Below are positions 1-6,967 of a DNA stretch of 19,286 nt, piece by piece. The position numbers were made by a program, and so were the translations under genes. The notes beneath the pieces were generated by a model. The model was not told where the DNA came from and ran no database searches. It was given only the letters and a program-made list of their open reading frames with translations. The stretch's first letter is position 1. Each line of letters begins with the position of its first letter. Source of the DNA: Brachionus koreanus (lineage: Eukaryota; Rotifera; Eurotatoria; Ploima; Brachionidae); assembly GCA_016987375.1 (NCBI GenBank), contig PJRA01000005.1, positions 1,740,742-1,760,027 of the forward strand, written 5' to 3'.

Positions 1-355
1 TCAAAAAGTCGATTTGAGACTGTCAGTAGTTTAAGTTTATTATATGCCTCATGATGTAATATGTTGGAGGGAGTATCATATCTTAATTTTAATATAGAAC
101 GAAACGCTGTATTTTGGATTACTTCTAATCTTTTTATATTAGTTTCTAAAAGAGAGTTAAGACAGGGGAAAGAGTAATTTAGAATAGATCCAATCAAAGA
201 CTTATAAGAATTTCCTAGAAAGTTCTAAAATCAAGGCCCCATTTTTTATTTGACAAGATTTTGATTAAGTTGTAGCGTTCTTAATTTTCTTCTATCATTG
301 AAGAAAAGGTTAGTTAAGAATCGAATTTAATACCTAGGAACTTTATTTCTTTTAA
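1..355 (-). pseudogene. Decayed non-LTR retrotransposon, C-terminal part of reverse transcriptase ORF
   Basis: Read on the minus strand from about 345 down to 1, this stretch gives the run of motifs found after the catalytic core of LINE (jockey/RTE-like) reverse transcriptases. In order these are a VKFLGI-like strand (KEIKFLGIKFDS), NLIKILSNKKWGLDFRT, SLIGSILNYSFPCLN split over frames, then IKRLEVIQNTAFRSIL and a closing NILHHEAYNKL stretch. In-frame stops and at least two frame changes interrupt it, so it is dead. The element continues past the left edge of the window, and the catalytic motif (YADD/FADD type) is not present. The family assignment comes from motif order only; jockey versus RTE is not resolved. 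It is a different copy, and probably a different family, from the LINE at 6968-7858. Confidence 0.72.
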
Positions 356-510
356 GGTTTCGATTTGTATTTTATTTCTATTTATTATTTAATTTTAATT
401 TCCCTAAATTTTAAACTATTTTATTTTATTTTAATTACACTTCTACTTTTTTTTATTTTTTTTTATCCTATTTAACTCTAACTTTATTTTTATTTTTATT
501 CATTTTTTTT

Positions 511-553
511 TAATCTGAAGGAGCTATAGCTCGGTACAGAAATTACAAATAAA
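511..553 (+). repeat. LINE/SINE-type 3' tail, copy 1 (+)
   Basis: This copy reads AATCTGAAGGAGCTATAGCT followed by CGGTACAGAAATTACAAATA and an A-rich end. It contains the perfect 12-bp palindrome GAGCTATAGCTC. The same unit occurs in minus orientation at about 563-611, 951-993 and 6927-6967. The last copy sits directly downstream of a LINE coding remnant, which identifies the unit as a retrotransposon 3' end. Confidence 0.65.
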
Positions 554-562
554 AAAAATTAT

Positions 563-611
563 TTATTTATTTATTTGTATTACTTTACCGAGCTATAGCT
601 CCTTCAGATTA
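563..611 (-). repeat. LINE/SINE-type 3' tail, copy 2 (-)
   Basis: On the minus strand this reads AATCTGAAGGAGCTATAGCT, then CGGTAAAGTAATACAAATAA and an (AAAT)n tail. It is the mirror partner of copy 1. The simple AAAT tail at its 3' end is what target-primed reverse transcription by CR1/L2/RTE-type LINEs commonly leaves. Confidence 0.65.
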
Positions 612-689
612 AAAAAAAGAAAAAAATTTAAAAAAATAAATAGAAGTGTAATTAAAATAAAATAGTTTAAAATGTAGGGAAATTAAATT

Positions 690-950
690 TAAATTAAAGT
701 TACGGATAAAATTTAGTTACAGATAGATATTTTTAAATGTTTAAAAATAATGAAATAGTTAGGTAGCAATTACACAATGGAGTCGAGTATTCGATATATC
801 TTGATTCAAATCCCTCTTTCTAAAGACTCTGACTTTCTAAGCCCGATTTTTTTAATGTTAAAACCTTTTTTTTATTATATAAATAAGTTAAATTTTACAA
901 GTAAATTAAATAAATACATAATTTCAGTTTTTAAATTTAATTATTGACAA
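690..950. other. AT-rich intergenic DNA, possible tRNA-like relic near 753-816
   Basis: No coding signal is seen. GTAGCAATTACACAATGG followed about 25 bases later by GATTCAAATCC resembles pol III A- and B-boxes, but the cloverleaf stems do not form. At best this is a decayed tRNA-derived SINE head. The rest is simple AT-rich sequence. Confidence 0.3.
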
Positions 951-993
951 TTTTATTTATTTATTTGTAATTTCTGTACCGAGTTATAGCTCA
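951..993 (-). repeat. LINE/SINE-type 3' tail, copy 3 (-)
   Basis: The minus strand reads ATGAGCTATAACTCGGTACA, then GAAATTACAAATAAATAAAT. The palindrome carries one change (GAGCTATAACTC) and the upstream AATCTGAAGG part is missing. No coding sequence for an element is visible upstream of it (higher coordinates), so it is a severely 5'-truncated copy or a SINE relic. Confidence 0.6.
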
Positions 994-1119
994 TATTTTT
1001 ATTCCCATAAATCTTTAAATATCTAAATCAAGAAATATTTAATTAGTGAACTAATCTATATAAATATTAATTTTATTTACAGTTAATAGTTAAACAGGAT
1101 TAATACAAAATCAATTTTC

Positions 1120-1838
1120 AATTCCTGTTCAATTTAGCTTCTTTACTGATAACTAATAACAAACAGAATAATGTGACTTTTGACACATATTTGTTTGTGT
1201 TGGCAAGTTTACATTGTATCGAATTAATATCGACGATGGTCAAAATTCTCATCAGTTCCATAATTATTCAAAACAATCACAACTAGCTTCATCACTGCAT
1301 CCTTTAATAATTAATAACTTTGTCACCTAAAATTAAATATTTATTGTCATTTCCGTTTACAGTTTTAAAAAAAAGTCTCCCAATTGCGGCCTATATAACC
1401 ATATTAGTCAAATGCGATTTAGTCATCATTTAATAAGCTTAAAAATCAATTTGATAAACCAAAAAGATATAAATTGTATACTTTCAATCAGATAAGATAG
1501 TCGTAAAAAATTAGCATAGCACGAATTTACGTAATTTACACCTGAGAGATTTTATGACTAGCTTAATCCAATTTGCCGATCGCTACTCTTTGAGTTAAGT
1601 AATAAAATCTGTCGATCTAAACAATTAGCTAATTTATGCTCTAAATAAGATAAGATACGTGTTAGATTTTCACAGATTTAGCTCTTGACGAGAATAAAGT
1701 CGGATATTGGCATAGTGTCGAATATCCTAGCAACCTACTTCGACCAATTAGTTTTTAATAAACTGTTAAATTAACACTGTTATAAAATAATTAAGATTAA
1801 TTAAGATAATTGTTTTATTGACTTTTTTAAAAAAGAAT
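1120..1838 (+). promoter_or_regulatory. Candidate cis-regulatory region of the homeobox gene
   Basis: This flank is less AT-rich and less repetitive than the rest of the intergenic DNA. It contains GATAAGATA at 1491-1499 and again at about 1647-1656, a perfect 12-bp palindrome AATTAGCTAATT at 1623-1634 (two ATTA homeodomain cores head to head), a GGATATT/AATATCC inverted pair at 1702-1708 and 1721-1727, and two TAATTAAGAT repeats around 1787-1807. A second TATATAA lies at about 1391-1397. Such motifs suit GATA and homeodomain factors, but they are short and frequent in AT-rich DNA. Enhancer activity is inference from position and composition. Confidence 0.4.
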
Positions 1839-1848
1839 TATATAAAAA
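1839..1848 (+). promoter_or_regulatory. TATA box of the homeobox gene
   Basis: TATATAAAAA lies about 65 bases upstream of the ATG at 1909. Transcription would start near 1870, leaving a leader of about 40 bases. The only other TATA-like run in the flank, at about 1391-1397, is over 500 bases upstream. Confidence 0.55.
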
Positions 1849-1908
1849 CCTTTTTACATTGGCTCTTACATTAACTTTATTTTAGAATTTTAAACTGAAA
1901 TTGATAAA

Positions 1909-2694
1909 ATGTTCCATATGAATAATCAATCAATAGAAGTCAACATTAATAGCGACCGTCTCACTCCGGATTCCGATGGACTAGGTTCATCTCTTGCTAC
2001 CTCCCCTTCTTCTTGTGATGAGACCAATTTCTTATCGCCCATACCCACATCTAATTACTATTCAACTCCAAACACAAGTATTTACAACAACTATTATTAC
2101 AATCAATTCTATCAACAGCCCGACTTTTATAACTTTCAAAATAGAAATTTGAATGATTCAAATTACCATAGCAGAAATAACTCGTTGATTCAAACTGAGT
2201 CTGTAAACGAAACTACTCACTTTAAACCTCAATTTGTAGTTCCGGAAAAACCAGTTGTAAAAAAGCCATTTCTAAAATTTTCAATTGATGCTATTCTTGG
2301 ACTTAATAATAGATCAGAAGAAACCAAGATTAATAATTTACCTGATACAAATAATTCGCAAAATCATAGCATTGAAGAAAAACATGTAAAATCAGGCAAA
2401 AGAAAAGCTAGAAAGTCAATGGAAAGTACTAGTAATAATAATAAAAGAATGCGAACCATTTTTACTCAAGAACAATTAGATAAACTAGAAGAAGAATTTC
2501 TAAGACAACAATATATGGTCGGTAGTGAAAGATCTTATTTGGCAAATACATTGGGTCTAACTGAATCGCAAGTTAAAATTTGGTTTCAAAATAGAAGAAT
2601 AAAATGGAGAAAAAGCCAAAGTGGTAATGTTGGTGACAAATTAAATGATGATTTCCTAAATCAATCAACTAATTCTTCATATGCAGATGAATAA
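1909..2694 (+). CDS. Not: Homeodomain transcription factor, Not (notochord homeobox) type, with eh1 repression motif
   Basis: This is a predicted nuclear DNA-binding repressor of 261 residues. The homeodomain spans about residues 178-237 with the invariant W48, F49, N51 and R53 (W225, F226, N228, R230) and Gln at position 50 (Q227), so ANTP-class TAATTA-type binding is expected. Helix 1-2 carries [12 protein letters not shown], a pattern I associate with Not/Noto proteins. Residues 124-131 (FSIDAILG) are an eh1 motif, the docking site for Groucho/TLE co-repressors. The N-terminus is rich in S, N, Y and Q and looks disordered; KRKARK near 164-169 may be a nuclear signal. No intron is needed. 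A second ATG lies three codons in, but 1909 is the first after the TATA box. Homeobox identity is certain; Not membership is strongly suggested by the QQYMVG segment. Other ANTP families such as Emx or Vax are less likely. Confidence 0.9.
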   Translation: MFHMNNQSIEVNINSDRLTPDSDGLGSSLATSPSSCDETNFLSPIPTSNYYSTPNTSIYNNYYYNQFYQQPDFYNFQNRNLNDSNYHSRNNSLIQTESVNETTHFKPQFVVPEKPVVKKPFLKFSIDAILGLNNRSEETKINNLPDTNNSQNHSIEEKHVKSGKRKARKSMESTSNNNKRMRTIFTQEQLDKLEEEFLRQQYMVGSERSYLANTLGLTESQVKIWFQNRRIKWRKSQSGNVGDKLNDDFLNQSTNSSYADE

Positions 2695-2854
2695 TCTCAT
2701 TCCATTAAAATTTTTTATTTATTTTTATAACAATTCATATGTATATTTTGTAAATTTTTATTGAAAAAAATATTTTTTTATTTAATTAACTAAAATAAGA
2801 ATATGACAATATTTTACATTTTATTTTTTGAAAAATAATTATCTTAAAAAACTA

Positions 2855-2860
2855 AATAAA
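2855..2860 (+). terminator. Polyadenylation signal of the homeobox gene
   Basis: AATAAA lies 160 bases after the stop codon, in AT-rich sequence that looks like a 3' UTR. It is the first canonical hexamer seen downstream on this strand. Confidence 0.4.
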
Positions 2861-3936
2861 ATTAATAGAATTTGAGTTCTATAAATATCTCTATTTTCTA
2901 ATTAAAAAAAAATTAAGTCTTATCCAAAACAAATTAAGAAAAAATTTTTTACATAAATACATGACAAAGTAAATGTATCAATCAGCTGGCTATCAATCAG
3001 TTTCTTAAGAAAAAATAACTTAGAATTTTGAAAATAAAAACTCGAAAATAAAAAAACTTTTATATTTGATAATATTGGTACATCAAGTTGATTTAAGATT
3101 AATGAAAATTTAGAAAAAATGAAAAGTATCTGATAGTTTAAAAATGTAAGATTTAGGAAATTTTTATTCATAAATTTAAACTTGTAGTAATAAATTTTTT
3201 ATTTTTTTAATATAGAAATTATAAGTAAATAATTAAATTTCGGGATTTTACATATTTTTCGGATTTTAAGTTTTAATTTTAATCATAAAAATCTTACTCT
3301 TTTCTTTCGAAATTTTTTATATAATATTTCTTTTTAAAATAACTTTATTATAGAATTTTAACTACATGTAACCGTTCAACTCTAATACAATAAAAGAAAG
3401 AATAAATTAAAAAAATACTTTATTTCTACAGAAATACAATAATAAAATTTTTAAGCCCTATTTTAAATTTACTAAATATGTTAAAAATCAAACTATGATT
3501 TTGAAAATCAACAACTTTTCTAGTTATTCTAGTTATTTATTTCATATTTTTATTTTAATTTATTTTAGCTGTTTTCTACTAACTATGTTACATTTAATAT
3601 TTTAATTTCATTTTTATTGACATTTTTTGAACAATTCTTTACTTTAAAAATGTAAAAATCTATTTCAACAATTTTTCTCTAATTTATTTAGATTCGAAAG
3701 ATATATTTTTAAACAGTAAATTCTTATTATAAATTAACTTATGCTTTTTTTTTTTTTAGTTTAAGTCAAAGCATATTAAGCACAGTTATTCAAATTTTTT
3801 CTTTTTTACTATTTAAAAAAAAAATTTAAATAATTAAACAAATATTAAAATTGCTTAAATACAAATAATTAATTTTTTTTAGTAAAATTTATTTTCTAGA
3901 ATAATTCCAATTTTTTTGTTTGAAATGAAAAATGAT
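2861..3936. other. AT-rich intergenic region, no gene seen
   Basis: The stretch lies between the tail-to-tail homeobox and secreted-protein genes. It is made of A- and T-runs. The short ORFs in it have low-complexity F/L/K/N translations, no splice logic and no known motifs, so I regard them as chance. Confidence 0.6.
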
Positions 3937-3942
3937 TTTATT
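3937..3942 (-). terminator. Polyadenylation signal for the long secreted isoform
   Basis: AATAAA on the minus strand begins ten bases after the TAA that closes the distal exon set. This implies a very short 3' UTR, in keeping with a compact secreted-protein gene. Confidence 0.45.
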
Positions 3943-3951
3943 TTTTCTTAT

Positions 3952-5257
3952 TTAGCAAAGTTTGCTATCCAATGGCGGGCAATTTCTTTTAGATCCGATG
4001 CGAAATATTCTTCTTTCACAATATTCTTCGTATTTTTCAAAAGCTTTAGATTTTCTTTCTTTGGTTTCTTCGGCCAATTCTAAAAAATTAATTTAAAAAA
4101 AAATATTTTTAGTTGATGTTAACTTACCAGCATTTGGGTCTTTTTTGAAAAGAAAACGTTTAAAAAAATCCCCATTGTCATCATCATTGTCTTCAAGCTC
4201 ATCCTCCAAAAAGCTCAATGCCAAAGCTCTCTCAATAAATTCTCTTTTACTGCCTAAAACGAGAAGTTTATAAAAATAATTAGTCTCACAAACTCAACCT
4301 TTTCCAAATGGCTTTTTAGTTGGTGTTGATGCCGACGTGGTTGCAGTGATGTTAGCTTTTTCTGACAGCAAAGGAATAAAAGTTTGCTTATTTTTAGCAA
4401 AGCACTCTTTAATGGGAAGACAAGTTCTAACTTTAAATTTTCCCTTAATTTCACATGCTTCTTCGTAATTTCTATAAGCCTTTCTTCTTCTAGCATCGGC
4501 CTTTAACTCAGTTTCCCATATTTCCTCAGGATCTTGCTTTCCTTTTAGAAATCTTTTGTAAAACTGGTCTTCTCGTCTCTCAAGCTGGTTGGTGAAATCA
4601 GATGCCATCTCTCGCTTAAAGAACATGGGCATGCTCATTAGAAACGGGTCTTGAACGTCATCATAGCCTTTTAAAAAATTTATAAACAAATAAAAATTTA
4701 TTTTTGAATTAAATCTCTTTTATTTCTAAATATAAACAATAATTTTTTGAGAGAAAAAAAAACTAAGAAATAATTTTGCTTATGGCTTTTTTGGATTTTT
4801 GGTGGAGGCTTTTGGATCGTAATTATTAAAGGCATTTGGTTCAAAGCCAGCGCCACAACTGCTGATCGGTGGACATGCTCGTTTTCCCACAATGAAAAGT
4901 GGTTCACATTTTTCCTCATAAGCCTCGAAAGCCTCGGCTCTGCGCTCACCCAATTCGTCATTATCCTCACGAATTTCTTCGTTTTTACCGCCAAAAAGTC
5001 TCTTATAAGTATCCAAGAACTTGCTGGCTTCGTCTCGAGTCATTCTTTCTTAAAATAGAAAAATTAATTAATTAAGAGGCCTAGACCAGCAAATTCTTGA
5101 ATTTGGAAAAGAGGACTTGATTATTTGGAAATAAAAGAAATCTTGTATGAGAAAGAAAAGTTTTACCTTGATTGTCGTCCGAATACCAGTCGTCATAGCT
5201 GGCCAAAGTAATGCCTACCATGGCACACAAAAACAATATAAATTTTGTTGAAGTCAT
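3952..5257 (-). CDS. Small secreted protein, predicted long isoform (4 exons, 237 residues, two Cys repeats)
   Basis: Exons (minus): 5257-5167, 4667-4299, 4253-4128, 4079-3952. All three introns are phase 1 with GT-AG ends, and the joined frame is open with one terminal stop. Residues 1-19 are a signal peptide (MTSTK, then a hydrophobic core ending TLA), so secretion is expected. Exon 2 ends in a Thr/Ser-rich linker (with NIT, a possible N-glycosylation site). Exon 3 is acidic (LEDELEDNDDDNGD). Two repeats of the form FYKRF..K.DPEE...R..AY..YEE.C..........C.P....C are present, one from exon 2 and one across exons 3-4; the second has wider cysteine spacing. The distal exons have no ATG or signal peptide of their own and there is no room for one between them and the proximal exon, so they must borrow exon 1 by skipping 5048-4780. 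I do not recognise the family. Confidence 0.65.
4697..4724 (-). terminator. Tandem polyadenylation signals for the short secreted isoform
   Basis: Two minus-strand AATAAA hexamers (4724-4719 and 4702-4697) lie 56-83 bases after the TAA at 4780. They also sit just upstream of the 3' splice site at 4669-4668. Choosing polyadenylation here rather than splicing to that site would decide between the two protein forms. Confidence 0.5.
4780..5257 (-). CDS. Small secreted protein, predicted short isoform (2 exons, 119 residues, one Cys repeat)
   Basis: Exon 1 is 5257-5167 (signal peptide plus SYDDWYSDDNQ) and exon 2 is 5048-4780. The donor is CAAG|GTAAAA and the acceptor TTTTAAG|AAAG. Phase 1 is kept and the join gives ...DNQ-ERMTRDEASKF.... 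The mature part is about 100 residues, acidic in the middle (EEIREDNDELGERR), then AFEAYEEKCEPLFIVGKRAC with PPISSC following. It ends in a tail rich in N, K and P. The three cysteines (spacing 10 and 5) are exactly conserved in the repeat of the distal exon 4667-4299. An odd cysteine count suggests a disulphide-linked dimer, which is inference. The family is unknown to me. The start is the first ATG after the TATA box and opens a clear signal peptide. Confidence 0.78.
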
Positions 5258-5302
5258 TTTTAGATTTAGTTATCTTTTGTCTACAAATAGCTTTGAGATT
5301 AG

Positions 5303-5310
5303 TTTATATA
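5303..5310 (-). promoter_or_regulatory. TATA box of the secreted-protein gene
   Basis: The minus strand reads TATATAAA about 46 bases upstream of the ATG at 5257. Transcription would begin near 5275-5280 with a leader of only about 20 bases. A single promoter here would serve both predicted isoforms. Confidence 0.6.
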
Positions 5311-5549
5311 CTATTTAGAAGAATTAGCGTTGTTTATTTTTCAGTGTTAGACTGAATTTTGTTCTTATTGGAAGATAGAACTGGAATAATTTTTCATTTC
5401 AATAAATCAATGCAATCAATGTGCCTGGAAGTTTACCTTTTATGCTCCAAAGTTGTTAATTTAACAATTCTTTTATTCATTTAATGATACAGCTTAAAAT
5501 ATAAATATTATTTTATTTTAATTTATTTATTTTTATCAAATTAAATTAT
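5311..5549. other. Upstream flank of the secreted-protein gene, no gene seen
   Basis: AT-rich flank with no ORF of note. It contains GTTGTTAATTTAACAAT around 5453-5469, a loose palindrome. Regulatory content cannot be judged from sequence alone. Confidence 0.4.
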
Positions 5550-5699
5550 ATTGCAGCTAAAAGCCTTGTAAATTCTTAATCTTCAAACTTAAACTATACA
5601 TAGATCACAAGCTGTCCACATGTCTCTCTATTCTAATTTATCCTTAAAAGTAATTTTCCTTTTCTCCACCTGAATTTCTTCTCTGTTTTTAGCTGCAAT
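5550..5699. repeat. Small element-like inverted repeat, 13-bp perfect arms
   Basis: ATTGCAGCTAAAA at 5550-5562 is the exact reverse complement of TTTTAGCTGCAAT at 5687-5699. The arms contain GC and are therefore unlikely to arise from AT-richness alone. No target-site duplication is evident. A MITE of about 150 bp is possible, but the right arm also lies inside the SAM-like relic described next, so a local inverted duplication is an alternative. Confidence 0.35.
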
Positions 5700-5773
5700 T
5701 CGCTTGCCTTGAGGTGCTCATAATAATGCAACTCTAAAGTTACATTTAGTCATTCTCTAACATTCGGACCCAT
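5633..5773 (-). pseudogene. Possible SAM-domain-like gene relic
   Basis: The minus strand reads MGPNVRE-stop-LNVTLEL and then HYYEHLKASELQLKTEKK, ending at TAG (5635-5633). The first TGA (5752-5750) falls where SAM-like domains often carry a Trp (pattern VREWLN..LEL..YYE.LK). The match covers only helix 1-2 of a SAM fold, after which similarity ends. Base composition is less AT-rich than the surroundings. It could be a pseudogene fragment or a chance match. Confidence 0.25.
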
Positions 5774-6347
5774 ATAACGTAATTTTTCGAATTTATTGGT
5801 ATGTGTTAAAAACAGGCTATTCAAATTCAAAAAGAGAAATTTTTTGAAAAAAACAAAATTTTATTTTGATAAGTGTATGATACCAATAACTTTAATAAAC
5901 AGTAGTGTTACGATAACTGTTTTTTACGTAAATTCCTAACTTTTTAAATGCAAAAGAAGTAAAAAATTTAATAAAAGTGCAAATTTTTTAACGAAATTTA
6001 TAGAAAATTAATTAATTTAAAAAAATAGGATTTTTTGTATGGTTTTATGTATACACATATTTAAATGTTTGACTAATGTCGGTCTTTTTTAATCACTTTT
6101 TCTATAACCTTTTTGTTTTCAAATAATTAATTTAATTTATTTAACTATTTAAAAAAAAATTCAAGTCAAATTAAAAATGTTTTAAAATAATTGTAAATTT
6201 CAAATATATATAGTTATGTAATAAAGCTTTTATGATGGAACAGGTTACAGGTATCAATCCGGCTCAAAAATCGCTTTACATCCGGCTCCAAAATTCAAAC
6301 TGGTCAACCAGGCTTAGCTTTCATTCTTTCGAAAGTAATTAGAATTA
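5774..6347. other. AT-rich intergenic DNA with a short direct repeat
   Basis: Mostly homopolymer-rich. At about 6256-6295 the phrase ATCCGGCTC(A/C)AAAAT occurs twice 25 bases apart, the only GC-containing phrase in the region. A 9-bp inverted pair TATTGGTAT/ATACCAATA lies at 5794-5802 and 5880-5888. No coding region is seen. Confidence 0.4.
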
Positions 6348-6555
6348 TTAACAATAGAAAGCTCAAAAATTTTTAGACCCTTTTTTAAAAGGGTGAAACT
6401 TAAATATTTTTTATAGAAATAAAATTTTATTAAATAGCTTATAAAAACTAAGCATCTTGTTTTTAATTCTTAAAAATTCTAATTAATTTTCAGAAAAATA
6501 TTTATTTTGGTCTACATAACTAAACATGAAATTTTTAATTAACCATGAAAAAAAA
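6348..6555 (-). mobile_element. Decayed copy of the piggyBac-like MITE
   Basis: TTAACAATAGAAAGCTC at 6348-6364 begins a stretch that follows the reverse complement of the intact MITE (10943 downward) nearly base for base for about 80 bases, including TTTTTAGACCCTTTTTT, GAAACTT and AAATAAAATTTT. Weaker similarity extends to about 6555. The terminus at the high-coordinate end has decayed, so only one TTAA-flanked end remains recognisable. Confidence 0.6.
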
Positions 6556-6716
6556 ATTTTAATTTTTTTCGTTTTAAACAAAAAATTTTTACTTTGAATT
6601 TTCCCATAGAAAGATCCTCAATTTTAAATTTTTTGAGATTCTATCAAAACATTGTCTATATTCTTGGAAGATATTGATTTTTTTCATCGATATCAATTAT
6701 TTATATTCATAAACAT
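6556..6716. other. AT-rich spacer, nothing recognised
   Basis: Homopolymer-rich sequence between two MITE-like relics. No ORF, repeat or motif can be supported. Confidence 0.4.
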
Positions 6717-6790
6717 TAAACAGAAAGCTCGGTCGTTTTATTGCAAATTTAAAAAATTTAATATTTCTAGAGAAATAAAAAAATTAGAAA
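6717..6790 (+). mobile_element. Fragment resembling the left end of the piggyBac-like MITE family
   Basis: It starts TTAAACAGAAAGCTCGGTCG, close to the intact MITE start (TTAACACTAGAAAGCCCGGC), and continues to TTTCTAGAGAAATAAA. That last phrase is shared with the hairpin at 14119-14233. No matching right end is found about 200 bases on, so it is a broken copy. Confidence 0.35.
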
Positions 6791-6926
6791 TTAACGAAAT
6801 TTTTTAATGAAAATAGAAAATTTTGTAGTTCTAACAAGACATTTTTTTCAAAATTTTATTTTTTTCAGAAAAAAATATCTAATTAATATTTTTAAATTAA
6901 ATTTATCTTTAATATTTGTTTATTTA
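6791..6926. other. AT-rich spacer, nothing recognised
   Basis: A- and T-runs between the MITE fragment and the LINE tail. It may include degraded MITE interior, but no alignment can be defended by eye. Confidence 0.35.
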
Positions 6927-6967
6927 TTTATTTGTTTTCTGTACCGAGTTCTGAGAGCTTATTCAGA
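6927..6967 (-). repeat. 3' tail of the CR1/L2-like LINE (copy 4 of the tail family)
   Basis: The minus strand reads AATCTGAATAAGCTCTCAGA, then ACTCGGTACAGAAAACAAAT and (AAAT)n. It sits immediately 3' of the LINE coding remnant at 6968-7858 and links the orphan tails at 511-611 and 951-993 to this kind of element. The GAGCTATAGCTC palindrome is altered here. Confidence 0.65.

Larger units (their letters stand above)
391..690. repeat. Long imperfect inverted repeat (foldback) built around LINE-type 3' tails
   Basis: Positions 391-420 pair with 661-690 almost perfectly, and the match continues inward through the ATTACACTTCTA block of each arm. The inner arms 511-552 and about 570-611 pair through TAATCTGAAGGAGCTATAGC. 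The left arm carries roughly 40 extra T-rich bases, so the two arm pairs are not centred on the same point. The inner arms are two head-to-head copies of the 3' tail described separately. The structure could be a foldback/MITE-like element or one retroelement copy inserted into another in opposite orientation. No flanking target duplication was found with confidence. Confidence 0.7.

Noticed and set aside
745..820. Functional tRNA gene
   Set aside because: The T-stem and acceptor stem do not pair and the D-arm has an insertion, so it is at most a relic.
2920..3171. 83-codon minus-strand ORF rich in F and L
   Set aside because: The composition is what AT-rich DNA gives by chance, and there is no signal, domain or promoter. 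The hydrophobic look does not amount to a membrane protein prediction.
4698..4994. Minus-strand ORF overlapping the proximal secreted exon
   Set aside because: It is an out-of-frame shadow of 5048-4780 with no signal peptide or splice support. The coding frame is fixed by the cysteine repeat shared with the distal exons.
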